The position numbers were made by a program, and so were the translations under genes. Shown here in pieces: positions 33,959 through 46,600 of a DNA stretch of 64,000 nucleotides. The notes beneath the pieces are model-generated. The model worked only from the letters and a program-made list of their open reading frames with translations, had not been told where the DNA came from and searched no databases. Location of the stretch: NCBI GenBank assembly GCA_030248195.1, contig JASAND010010797.1, forward strand, positions 1-64,000. Reading direction: 5' to 3'. The first letter of the stretch is position 1. The number at the start of each line of letters is the position of its first letter. The DNA is from Trissonchulus latispiculum (lineage: Eukaryota; Nematoda; Enoplea; Enoplida; Ironidae).

Positions 33959-35006
33959 AGTTTGACGAGTTGGCTGGCCAGCTGCAATCATAGTTTCACC
34001 GGAAATTTTGATTAGGGGGAAAACGTTAGAAATTTGTTTATCGATTCCCGAAATGTGATGCGGCACCCCCGAACCCTCTCTCCCCAAATTAGGACCTCAG
34101 GAAACCCAAAAATGGCCTAAAAGTGCGAAATGCTTTATATTTTACCGCTTTTTTGTCCAAACAAGGCTTGTTTTTATCGTCTTAGGCGGGCTTTCACTAT
34201 TTTAAAACGTTTTTAAGTTAGAGAAAATTTGTTCAATAAATGACCGTTTTTGGCAAAATGGTCCCAAAAAGTGCTGGGGCGGGGTCGGGGTGGGGGTAAT
34301 CAAAAGTGTGGGAGGGAAAGTAAAAACTCTGGGAGAGGGTAAAGTTGGTCGAAATTTTTTGTTGAGGATAGCCCCCAAACACCCCTCCTGGTAAAACTAT
34401 GGCTGCAATATACTGTGTATAGTATAAATAGTATATTATTTCCAATTGCTTTTCATCTTTGTTATTTTTCTATTTATTGGCGACTGTCTTTGTTGAAAAG
34501 TATCATTTCTGTTGTTGTTTTCACGTTGTTCTGTTTCCCTCTGTACCTTGCTGATAGATATTGCATAAGATTGACAGCTGGCGATCTCTCTGTTATCAGC
34601 TGTAGAGTTAATGGCATTCCCCTTCCGCATTTGCATTTGTGATATATTAACGGAAACCTCTAAGACAGTCGTTATCAGTTAATAGAAATCTTTAGGACAA
34701 TCGCTATATATGTTAGCGGAAACCTCGAGATCACAACTGTTGGTATTCCTTGTGTTTGTTAGAATGCAGACATAGAACCTCCATTATTATAGCGTCACAA
34801 ATTGCTTGATTTTCGGCACACTTTTGCGAGAGAACGGGTGGTTATAGCTTTGCAGCTGATGACAGATAGGACAGAGCGTGACTCTCTTATTACTGTGACA
34901 CTAAGTCCTTTATTTAGAATTTGATAGTAAATTCTATCTTGTTTCACACACTCCTGTATTTATTGTAAGATTAGTTTAGTTGAAATTTGAACCTTTAGGT
35001 TGTAGC
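33959..35006. other. No recognisable feature
   Basis: Intergenic. G-run cluster at 34270-34340, otherwise AT-rich. No coding or RNA signal seen. Confidence 0.5.
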
Positions 35007-35345
35007 AAAAGTACATAATATCTAAGAGTACGACAGGCGCCACGCTCATTTAGGCTTGCGACATAATCAGCACGATAATGACTGACCCCCAGCCCCCACA
35101 AATTAAACCCGTCACTTCAAAGAGATTTGTACGCTATGCCTGCGTTCTAAAGCTAAAAAACATAAGTCAGTTTAGTCCGAAGCGTGTGTTGCGAGATTTC
35201 TTTATTAAGAGATAGAAAATTTCTTTGAAGTGATTGGTCTAATTTGTGGGAGGGGTGAGCCATTATTGTGTAGATCATGTCTCAGGCCCACTAACTAAGA
35301 GCGTGGTGCTTACCAAAGTCTCTTAGTTTTTATGTAGGTACTCTT
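35007..35345. mobile_element. MITE, AAGAGTACATAAT family (copy C)
   Basis: Ends AAAAGTACATAATATCTAAGAGTACGACAGGCG and CTTAGTTTTTATGTAGGTACTCTT. Flanks GGTTGTAGC and GGATGTAAA agree at 6 of 9 positions, consistent with an old 9-bp duplication. Confidence 0.7.
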
Positions 35346-35460
35346 GGATGTAAAACTAGACAACTACCAATAAATGATAATGAAGCCTCATCCATATATG
35401 TTTTTCGTGGCGTCGTTTCATCGAATCCCGGACCACTTTTTTTCCCTATAGCCCTCTTAA

Positions 35461-36681
35461 GGGGGGGGGCTACTAAAGGTTTGCCCCGACTTTGTCCGAT
35501 TGGCCTACTTTTTGGCGAGGATATAGAGCATGGGTGTGGTCAAAAAAATATCGGGTACTGAGATCTTAGTTGCCTTCCACCCATGTGCAGCCGTCGCGTT
35601 TATGTGCCCGACCCCCCATTTTTCGCAACTACCAACATAATTAATTAAAAATTTCTACTGACTGCTAGGCCCAAGCTTCAAAGCTGTCATTCGCCAATAT
35701 GATTTGGCACATATGTCCCTACCTGCAGAAAAATACTAGATGTCTGTATCTTATTTGCATCTAAGGGAATTACTCTTCAAAGTTGAAGTTTCGGCAAAAA
35801 TTTAAAAATTTTTGGCTAACGAAAGGAAAATTTTATTACTGGTGCAAGCTATAAAGCTGTAATTTGGCATAGAATGAGGCCCTATAGGAGTACTCATTTG
35901 TGCCAAATGGCAAGAAATTCTGCCGCGTAAAAAATTTTTTATGTCAACTTTAATCTTCAAAAATTTCCTAAAACGCCTTTTTTGGGGAATGGTAGCCCAG
36001 AAATCGAAAAAATTAAATTTTTTCAAATTAAATTTTTTTTGAGATTTTTGAACTCAGCGAGGTCGAAAACACCCCCACAAAAGATTTCAGCTCGATTAGT
36101 GAAGGTTTGCGACTTCTATGGCTGCAGAAAGCCTCTACACAGGATTCGACAGACTGAAAATGGCGGTTTCGGCAATTTTTTAAGATTAAAGTTGACATAA
36201 AAAATTTTTCACGCGGCAGAATTTCTTGCCATTTGGCACAAATGAGTACTCCTATAGGAGGGCCTCCTACTATGCCAAATTACAGCTTTATAGCTCGCAC
36301 CAGTAATAAAATTTTCCTTTCGTTAGCCAAACTTTTTAAAATTTTTGCCGAAACTTCAACTTTGAAGAGTAATTCCCTTAGATGCAGATAAGATACAGAC
36401 ATCTAGTATTTTTCTGCAGGTAGGGACATATGTGCCAAATCATATTGGCGAATGACAGCTTTGAAGCTTGGGCCTAGCAGTCAGTAGAAATTTTTAATGA
36501 ATTTTGTTGGTAGTTGCGAAAAATGGGGGGTCGGGCACATAAACGCGACGGCTGCACATGGCTGGAAGGCAACTAAGATCTCAGTACCCGATATTTTTTG
36601 ACCACACCCATGCTCTACATCCTCGCCAAAAAGTAGGCCAATCGGACAAAGTCGGGGCAAGTCCATTTTAGTAGCCCCCCC
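35461..36681. mobile_element. TTAA-flanked near-perfect palindrome, 1.2 kb (family D)
   Basis: TTAA at 35457-35460 and 36682-36685. The arms of about 540 bp (35461-36000 and 36140-36681) are almost identical inverted copies, for example GTCGGGCACATAAACGCGACGG at 36528 against its complement at 35590. Only about 140 bp separates them. A transcript would fold into one long hairpin. It lies between the convergent ends of PGP and the minus-strand gene. Confidence 0.92.
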
Positions 36682-36839
36682 TTAAGCCTAAAATGAACTT
36701 GAGGGCGCCCATAGGTAATCATTTAATTTATTTAACTTGCTCCCTGGCAAGAAAATGCCAATCATCGAACCTTAGCCATAATGAAGCCTACACGTTTATA
36801 TTTTCTATTGCAAACACGGATGCTAATACTACTACATCC

Positions 36840-37560
36840 AAGAGTATGTACACAATAAGGGGGGTTTACACTATCAAACTTTCGTCTGACTTTGTCAGAT
36901 GAAAATTTTCCTCCAACAAATGTCAGACGAAATTCTCGCATGTAAACGACTAGCTGACTCAGCTCTGACAAGAAAATTTTTGTTGGATCAAAATGGAAAT
37001 TTCGTCTGATATCAGAATAAACTAACCAGTCGTATAGCTTCATTTTAAAGACAGGTGGCGTGAAGCAACAGACTTTGAATTTCATTGGACACTGTGTCAT
37101 TGTCAGACGCAAACTCTTTACTTGTTTGGTGGACAGTGTAAAGTACGGGTCGGATGAAAAATGTTTGCTCTGATATTTATTACATCTGATAAAATCAGAT
37201 GAAAGTTTCATAGTGTAAACCAGGCTTAAGAGTATGCCACTAGGCAAGGTCTATATTATCAGAGCAAAAACTATGCTGTGTTCGCTAAGGCCCCCCCCGA
37301 AAATTAGATCCATCACTTCAAAGAATTTCGTGCGCTATGTTTGTTTTCTAAACCCCGAAACAGACACAAAACGCGCGCACGTAGTGCTTGTGTTTTCGAG
37401 CTTGAGGACATAAACAGAGCGAGTGAGTGTACCCTTGTTTCGACTAGGTACTGATTTACGGGGGGGGGGGTCACTAGGGTCTGATTGGCGGGGGGGCCGT
37501 TGGCGAGCAGAGCATAGTTTTTACTCTGACAACTGTAGTAGCACACTCTTATGTACTCTT
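36840..37560. mobile_element. MITE, AAGAGTACATAAT family (copy D), interrupted
   Basis: Ends AAGAGTATGTACACAATA and ACACTCTTATGTACTCTT. Flanks ACTACATCC and GCTACATCT share CTACATC in the same register (7 of 9), supporting a 9-bp duplication. The left end is split from the body by the insertion at 36862-37222. Confidence 0.75.
36862..37222. mobile_element. MITE with GGTTTACACTAT ends, nested in copy D
   Basis: GGGTTTACACTATCAAACTTTCGTCTGA at the left is mirrored by TCAGATGAAAGTTTCATAGTGTAAACC at the right, with further internal TCAGACGAAA-type repeats. The 361-bp unit sits just inside the left terminal repeat of the AAGAGTAC element and therefore arrived later. Confidence 0.8.
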
Positions 37561-37660
37561 GCTACATCTTACAATTGTCCAATTATCGTTGGATGTCGTA
37601 TGCTTCATTATGTCGCATAACTGAACTGAAGTATTGTGAGGCTTAATTAGTGGATTTCAG

Positions 37661-40600
37661 TTATAAGCATTTCTGTCCAGCCGTTATTTCTGGAATCCTA
37701 TTCCATTCATTTCGTGCATGCAGCAGTGGTGATAGGATAACAAAGGTTGGATGCTTTTCTAAGTGGGCCTCCATGATAGCATCAGCGTCTGGCTGTTTGA
37801 AGATGTGCAGTTGATCTCTTCCCCAAAGCAAGGGAATCACGGCTTCTGCTTTCAAACGTGTTGCTCGAATTTTGGCTGCTGCTCTAAATTAAAGATTAAA
37901 GATACAGACTGAATGAGAGTGCAAAAACTCTGATTTATTATTTATTTATTTATATTTTGAGGTCTGAATACAAAAAATTTAATTTGCTGTAGTATTAAGT
38001 TAATATCACTAGTTTTCTCATGCAAACATTGCATCGACTGGCACGATGTAACACTCACATGAGAAGTTGAGAGACGGTCTTATCTGATAAGAGGTTTGGA
38101 AATGACAGGGCAGAACATCGTTCAGCGTCACATGACTTATCCTTGGATACCTGAAAATTAAAAATAACTTGTCCTGTTTACTGTTTAGTAAATAATATAT
38201 AAAAACAAATTTAGAATTTGGAAATAGTTTAGCCAGCTCTAAATAGATAAATGTGACAAATAAAATAACAAAATAAGCGCTATACGAATAAAATCGCCAA
38301 TGAAATAACTATGACTCGGATCAAGTTAGGTGGGCCTTTTGAATTCCGATCAGCAATTTTCGGTTCGTGTTTTGGAAAAAATTCGCAAAATTGTAACTAA
38401 AACTAAAAACTAAAACTTGCTAAAACCTTTATTCGAATTTTCGTTTTGATGCCATCTCGCTGTAGATACAGTAATCTAATGCAGTAATCTTACCAAATGT
38501 GCCTGCCACACTTTTGTTGAGATGTTTCGTTTGATAGAAACTTCCCATTCTCCAAGATGGAAAAATGAAGATCGTAGACTCCGTATCTCCAATTCCTTTT
38601 CATGTTTAAATGGTAATAGAATTCCATTTGTCATTCTTAGTGCCCAAGTTTGCTAAACATTTATACAAACCTTATCCATTTCGGTTACAATATGTAATGG
38701 ACGTACTGACAGCTTAGTAGAAGAGCGTCTTGGATAATTGCAGATGAATTTAGTGTAAGCCAATTCAGTGACCCCTGCAAAATTGCTTTAACTAGCGAAC
38801 CTACTGAAGTGAGGTGGGTGTAAGTAAACTTCACAGTCAGTGAAAGACTGGATAACATGAGCCTGGTAAGGTATCTCAGCCAGCAGCTAATTACAAATCG
38901 ATTTCCTGCTTTCGCCAAGACAGTGCGTACCTCCTGTGCTAATCGCAGCGAACTTAACAATCCACCAACCATAATAGTTACACTGATTACATAGTCAACC
39001 AAATTCTTCTCCGCTTCATTCAAATTCCTAAAATTGGTATATATAGCAAAGTGGGCTTTAGTTTTTGTATATATATTTAGAAAATAGTAGGTGAGAAGCA
39101 AGTTCTCACTTCATAATTTGCTTTATTGTGGATGAGCACGCTCTAGGGTAGCTTGCATAACGGAGATCTAAGTTCAAAGTCTCTGCGATAGGATACCAAA
39201 AAGCGAGTAGGCAATTGCATCTAAAATGAAAGTTGACACCAAGCAGTGATATCTGAACAAAAATCCTTACTCATCCTTGCAAAAGTCAATAAATGCTTCG
39301 GAAATATCTTGAAAGAATTTGCTGAGGTATCTCACTCTTGGAATTTGATTGGGGTAATGCCGTTTAGGATGAGATAAAGCATGCTGAAAGCAACAAATGT
39401 ATGTAATATATATTAATATAATTCCTGCCCTTAGTGTGTGATAAAGGGTACATTACATCCATTAATAAATTAAAATGGAAAACTTAAAAATGGAAAGCTT
39501 AAGTTTCCCAATTATTTCGTATAAATCAGCGATTACTATGACAACGATTCATGGTTAAAACAACAAATTGCCGATGGTCATTCTTTCCTTCATCTTAGAC
39601 GTTGTGCTCCTACACGTTTCGAGTTCGTTCTGCTGTACTTTTCTAACTAACTTCTGAGATTTCCACCTTAGTCATTACTTATCCTCAAGGCACAACCTCA
39701 GGTGGCTACAAAAGAGCAACCGCACGTCAGTACAATTTGTAGATGTTGTTCTCTATCCTTGACCTCCATTTCTCCGCCTCCTTCTAATCAGTTAATCATG
39801 CCAATCCAATAAAATCGCCGAGAGCTTAGAATTCGTCTCACTCAACGAGCGCTCTCAACGTATTGAGCGTCTGAATAACAAATTTCGTTATTTTCAGCAT
39901 GACAATTCTTTATGAAACATATTAAGTTAGAATAGAAAAGATATAAGCTTTTACCTTAATTATTTCAAACAATGCAGTTAAAGGAGCCAGAATATCTAGC
40001 ATACCATTGATTGATTTTCTTGGATTAAATCTATCGATGACCTGTAAAATAATGTAAAGGCATAAAAATAAAATTAAGTTCTATTCTAATTCTAATTCAT
40101 TTGTTTAACCAGTCAATATGTAGGTTACGCAAAAATTATGAAAAACCAAAACAACGGTGGTAAGTGGTAACTGGGGTGAGGGTTAGGTCGATATCCGACT
40201 GCACGATTGCACGTACTCGATATTCTGAATAGTGCTCGGACCGGTTCCGATTTTTGAAACCGGTTCCGGTTCCGGTTCCAGAGCACCGGTTTCGGTTCCG
40301 GTTCCGGTTCCGGTTCTAGCTTCCGGTTCCGGTTCCAATTGAGGATTTTTATAAAACGCTTATAATTCAAAATTTTTTAATTTTTTTATATAAATTGGAT
40401 CAAAACATTATGACCCAACGTTGTGATATGCTTAAGCTTATTAATTTACGTGTAAAAAGTAATTAATTTTCACCCCTATGTTTAATAGTGTTAAAATGTG
40501 TCAAAAAGTGTAATGAATATGTAAAATGTTTGAATCCTAAACTCATCCTGTGTACCATGGTAATATTTTGTTCAACCGTATAGAATTTGAGCATTCACGG

Positions 40601-43600
40601 CATGCCACAGGTCACATTAGCTGGTTCTCATATTTATTTTGTTTGACAATTGACCAAGAATTTTGTTAATTTCTCGCGATCCTCTATCTTGCGGGTGCAA
40701 AGTATTCATGTTTTTCGCATTAAATCAGCGGCAGGTTTGGCAAGAAATATTACAGATACCTCGAATCCAATTTTTCGCGATTGGCAGGATATAGTTAGCT
40801 CTAAAAAGCGAAAAATTAAAAATTTCGAAAAAGTGAACAAGTGTTTCTTCAATATCTCACCTATCGAGACATATAGTAAAGGGACTGTATGTGGGCCACC
40901 CTGCAAAGTGGGCCGCAAAAACGGATTTTTGGCTCTTTTTTTCCTTCAGATGAAAGATAGATCCTAATTTTGGCCCATGTCAAGATAAAAGTTAGAACCC
41001 CCAGAAAAAAGGAGGTTCTCAAATTTTTTTCATGTGGTTGTATCCACTACTCAATGACTATGGCTACGTGACTATGTTGTGGATCTTTTCTATCTGACAC
41101 TTTCCTTCATCATATGTTGATAACGTGTATATTTGTAATCTCGGTCATCCAATTTGCGCCATATAACCGGGGTGTGCTGGGGGGGGGTCCTCCTGGCTTC
41201 TCTCAAAAATTTAGACTGAAAAATTTGTTTGACTAACATCCAATGCGCACAATATAGGTATCAGTCGGAAGCCGATGAAAAGATGAACAAGATCGCAATA
41301 GATCTAAGTTCAAGTAACGCACACACTTTTCAAAATCCCCGGACTCCCTAACCCACAGAACCTCCAGCGAACACTTAAAACTAGATAGTAGAGGATCAAA
41401 TCTCCTGAAAAAAATTTTAGAACCCCCAGAACCCCCAGAACCTCCATCAAAAATTTGAAACTAAATATTATGTAGTTACGGATCAAATCTCATCAAAAAG
41501 TTAAGAACCCCCAGAACCCCCATCAAAAAATGAAACTACACATAGTTATAGATCAAATCTCTACAAAAAAACTAAGAACCCTCAGAACCCCAAGAACCTC
41601 CTTGAAAATAAAAGCTTCAAGAAAAACAATTGGTAGATCAGAACGCATCAAAAAGTGACTTTTATCTTGACATGGGCCCTAATTTTATATCACCTGATAG
41701 CTCAAGTCAGCCTGCATTTCGTCACGTGTTTAAATTGCCCAATAAGACAATATGTCGTTAGATTTCAGTGCGCAAAGTCGGTCTACTTTCAATGTTGATG
41801 TGTGAAAACGATTTTGCCGTAGTGATAACAAGTAAGTATTTTGCTTTAAAAATTAGTTGACAGTAATAAACTGCAATAAAATTTATATCGGCGAGTTGCT
41901 TGACTATTTCTCTACACATTTATGTAAGAATTAGCAGCAGATTATGTTTCGCGGACGTGCATTTTTTCGTTTTTGAAGACACGCGATTTTTTGCTGAATT
42001 CCTTGCAAAGTGGGCCAGATGTCTTCCAAAGTGAATCAGGCTCAGCAAAGTGGGCCTAATGATAAATAGTGCTACAGAACATTGACAAACTGCTACTGAC
42101 TAAGGTTTATGTGCTGAAATTACTGTTTTCATATGGAAATTTTAGTACTACGCATTTATCTGTTACTTTATGGTAGTAGTCAAGTTTAGCAAACTTATAT
42201 CTAAAATTAATGGTGATCTGTTGATTTAATTGAAGTATGTTAACCAGAGATGAAACCGGGGTCACTATTTGCTGACCCTGTGACCCGGTCGACCCTGACT
42301 CGGTGACCCGGTGATCAGGTATTTTAGAAATTCAGGTTTAAACTTGGAAAAATTAAAAATACTTCGGTATATTGGGGTGCGATGAGTGTTTATCTTTTCG
42401 GACATTGTTAGCGTTTAAAATAAGAGGTTTCAAATTTTAGATTTCATTTTCTAGTTAAGATTCAACACAATCATTATTTCAAACCTACATCTATGTAATT
42501 AAAGACGCTAAAAATTCTAAAAAATGTGCTTTAACAGCACAAAATTTCCCCAATCAAAAATACCGGGTCTAGACCGGGTCAGAGCTCTTGTCCCGGTGAC
42601 CCGGTCCATATAGTGACCCGAACTGACCCGATGACCAGGTAATCCGGTGACCCGATTTCATCTCTGATGTTTACTCTAATCTTTATTGTTTCTAGTATAG
42701 TGGAATAAATTTCATAACATTTTGCTATGTTAGAGTGTCTTAGTGCTTGAAAACAATCGGCGGACGACTGTAGCCGGCAGCTGCAAGGATTCATTTTTCG
42801 ACTGTCACCGACGCAAACTTTTTTGGTTGTGAAACTGTTCACTTATAAAATATTTTTCTTGCATGTATAGGCTAAATAGAACAAAGCCAAACCTTCTCTG
42901 GTCTGCTCAACAACTTCTAATTGCCCTTTCTATTTAATTGAAATGGATGATTTACAATAAACTGATTAAACGGACTAAATTTTAATCCGGCGAGTTAAGA
43001 GCTAAACGGATAAAATTTAATCCTATTTGTTTAATGCACCAATGATAAAACTTTTATAAAAATCCTATTTCTTTAATGCTGCGTCTGACTAAGAAAACGT
43101 GTTAATTTTAATCCGTTTAACTCGGCTACCTAACTTGTTTTTAATCCTCGTATTAAGGGATTAAAAGTTGATGGATTAAAATTTTTAATCCTTGCTTCTT
43201 TTATGGCGAATTAAACGGATTAAATTTATCTCGTTTAATCCTTTGACTAATTTAAGACAAATATCTATTAAAGTAGAGTACCGCGAGATTATTGTTGTCT
43301 TCGTCGGTCATCGGAAGGATAACGCAAAAGCTGATCCGGCTCTCAGGCGGCCGACGGCCGGACACTGCCAGCCGTTCTCAAGCACTAAATCTATGTTTTT
43401 ACCACATGTACTCTTAAAACACTCTGACGAACGGTGCAAACTGCAAATCAAACGTTCAAATAAGGTGTTTTTGCTTTTTAGCTATGCCTTATATACTTCA
43501 TTGGATCAAAATATTGCTGTCCAGCCTCCAGAGTTGTGGGATGGTGTGATGGTGTGGTGGTTAGGGTTCCGCATGTGATTGGACTGAAAGCGCGATGAGC

Positions 43601-46600
43601 TGGATCAGGGGTCGAAAAGGAGATGATTGAATGTTACGTCCACAGTGAATTCCCCTTCCTACCTGCCCGAATTTTGGAACGGTCGTTGCTTCTTTTGTAT
43701 ATTTTTAATTGCTACTTTGTGTTTATTGGATAGTAATTGTAATTACTTTTAATGAAAACCCGATTTTTGTTCTATGTATATGTTATATGTATGCAGGTAA
43801 TTGTTATATGTGCCTTATATTTGATGTTGAAAGTTAGTTTGCATTGTTTATTAAATGTAAAATGTGTTTTGTTCACAGTATCAGGAGTGATAATGTCATA
43901 AATACTAGTTAGGCCCACATTAAAGGACCCCCGACCCACTTTATAAACCCACTGATTCACATTACAAGCCAGCTTGTAAAGTGGATCACAGTCAAGTTTA
44001 ATTAGTTAATTAATTATTGATAATAAAGCAGTTCATTTGTTTTCGTTCAAACTTAGGAAACTTAGAAAATACATTATAGTGATCAATTATATAAAATTTT
44101 TCAGCTATATCTGCAAGGAGTAAAAAGTTGGACAGCCTTAAAAGCAAACTCGTTGTTTTGCAGAAAAAAGGTGACCCAGATTCAGTCCCTTTACTATAAG
44201 GTTAAGACTAGTATATTAAGCTTGAATTCATTTAAAAGATTATATAATCTGCATTCGTAAAATAAATGCGCTGCACAGCACAAATCATAAATGCAAATAA
44301 CATCAAAACTAATTTTAAGGTGGTGGTGGTGGTGGTGTCTATTTATCTAAGCCGTGTTTTTGAAACCCAATATATAATTTTGTCGATGTTTGGAGTTGGA
44401 AAAAGATCTACATATAATTTAATGCTTACAACGAGTACATTCACGATTCACCTCATTATAGGCAACTAGTGAAATTTCGGATACACTATTCAATCATAAA
44501 CGTTCGATCTTTACATGAAGTCTCAATGCAGAATTAGTCTTCGGTGAAATCTCCAGTTTTCGCAATAAACTTTGATGTTGGCAAATAGCAAATTTGAGGT
44601 GGTAAAATGTGCAATAGAACAAGTTTAAATAAACCAAAATTGTCTTGAACTTCAGTTTGAATAAACTAATTTCATTAAACTGGCAACCGTTCTGGCTTAT
44701 ATATATACTAAGTTTAAACCGTTAGAAATAACCCAATGCTTTTTGCATGCGTGAAAAGTGCTAAAATAATAAAATTTCCTTTCGCAATCCTTTCCAACTT
44801 TTCACCATTTGAGAATTTTGAAAAAGAAACTTCCAAAAAGGACTAGGACTAGGACTTTGAAAACTTTGAAAAATTTTAAACAAAATGACTATAGGACTAG
44901 AAATGAAGATATTTATTCATTTCATTAATTATTAATAATCGGTTTCATTCATTAATGAACATTTTTATTTCATCTGCAATGCAGGCTGCCGGTATTAGGA
45001 AAGTGGACGAATCCCTCTGTGTAACTTCCAGTTTGTAAACGATTTTGCTGAAATTTAGCACAGATGCATTCCAACAACTTATTGGCCAATCTGCAGCAAA
45101 ATTTAAAAATTTAAGCTTCCAAGGGGTAAACAACATTGGTAAAACAACAGTCTAAGAGGAACAAACCAAAGTTTTTTCTACGATTTTCCTGAAACGTTGT
45201 ATATGTAGTACAGGAAGTTTCAGAGTTTGCTGAAAACAAATCTCAAGACAGTTTTCGGCTAGACTCTCGTTATCGTTGTCTCTATTGCGAGATTATGCGG
45301 AAATCTATATGCACCAATTCTAATATTTAGTGAAAACTTTAGACATCAAGGTTAGTTTCCAGGTACCTATTAGAAAAAGACTATCGTAAGCTATATTTTG
45401 ATGTAAAGACGGTTTTTTAACTAGAAGTAGACAACTAGTATTAATGCTTCAAAGTTGATGACTCCAAAAGCATTAGCTCAAAAGTAATTGCGTAACTTAC
45501 CAACATATGTACAAGAAAAAGTTATACTCTTACTTATTGGAGTAAACTTCCAGGAAACCACATTCAAAGGATAGAGAAATTTTCAGAATTTCCTGACTAA
45601 AAGTTCACATTTAAAGGCTAGAGAAATTTTGAAAATTTGCAGGCTGAAAACTGAATTTTTGGTTTTATTTTTCAAATCATCTGAGACAAATTACACTGGA
45701 ACCGGTCCGGTTCCAAATGCTACCGGTTCCGGTTCCGGTTCTAAAAATCCTTCCGGTTCCGGTTCCGGTTCCGGTTCTACCGGTTCCAGTGGAACCGTTC
45801 CGAGCACTAATTCTGAATATAAGTTGAATGAAACGTAATGTTCGCGATATGAAAATTGGAAAACTTCAATAGTGAGTGCTGTCAGTTGTCACTGCATCAG
45901 GTAGACAATTCCAAAACTTGACTACTCGCTCACAGAAAAGTATTTTCTTATAAACGACCCGAATTTCGGTACCTCTTGTATTGTAACCATCACCATGTTT
46001 TAAAACCTGAAAAAAATTGTTAAAATCCAAGTGGGGAAATCACGTTTTCAATCTATGGGCCTTTTCGCGCGAGAGATAACTTTAATTTTAACTCGTTTAT
46101 CCCTGCAGGCGAGTTAAAATTAACTGTTTAACTCGGTTAACCCTGTGCACGGAAAGGATTGAGTTAATTTTAACTTTTTAAATTGTTTAACTAGCTGCGC
46201 GAAAGGGCCCTACATATATATGTATGACCTTCGCCTTTCTGGTTCTTGTCCGAATTTTGCTATAGGACCGCGACGTTTTGCTAGTAGCGTAACATAGAAG
46301 AAAATACCCAAGGCATGCAATTTTTACTTTTAATTTTTTCAGATTTCATTGTCTTCAGCAGATCAGGAGATAATAAATTCCGTACCGACTTGATCAGTTG
46401 ATCAGTGACCTCAGATAGATCAGACACTCGATTAATGTACTGATCCATCAGCGTGGCGATTCCGTTGGCTACAGTGTCAGGATCGCAGCGACCTGTTTCT
46501 GGACAGAAGGCTTGAACCAAAACTCGCAGATTGTCCAACAGTTCTGCAACTGCGCTGACTGAAATACTGGAACTCGACGAATAACCTGGAAAGAAAACAT

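Larger units (their letters stand above)
40874..44196. mobile_element. Element with TAGTAAAGGGACTG ends, nested
   Basis: TAGTAAAGGGACTG at the left and CAGTCCCTTTACTA at the right, each preceded or followed by TA. This implies a TA duplication, as in Tc1/mariner-like elements, or a short two-base extension of the repeat. 3323 bp, lying wholly inside the 5.58-kb hAT element. No transposase recognised. Confidence 0.65.
40230..45809. mobile_element. hAT-type element, 5.58 kb, with CCGGTT-repeat ends
   Basis: Ends TAGTGCTCGGACCGGTTCC and GGAACCGTTCCGAGCACTA are flanked by a perfect 8-bp duplication, ATTCTGAA (40222-40229 and 45810-45817). Both subterminal regions are arrays of CCGGTT (40240-40340 and 45690-45800), a layout typical of hAT transposase-binding sites. 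Most of its length consists of later insertions. I find no transposase-like frame. It sits in an intron of the minus-strand gene. Confidence 0.9.

Noticed and set aside
45845..46005. Candidate extra exon of the minus-strand gene (good CAG acceptor)
   Set aside because: The product matches the tail of a LINE polymerase, and the neighbouring exons join in phase without it.
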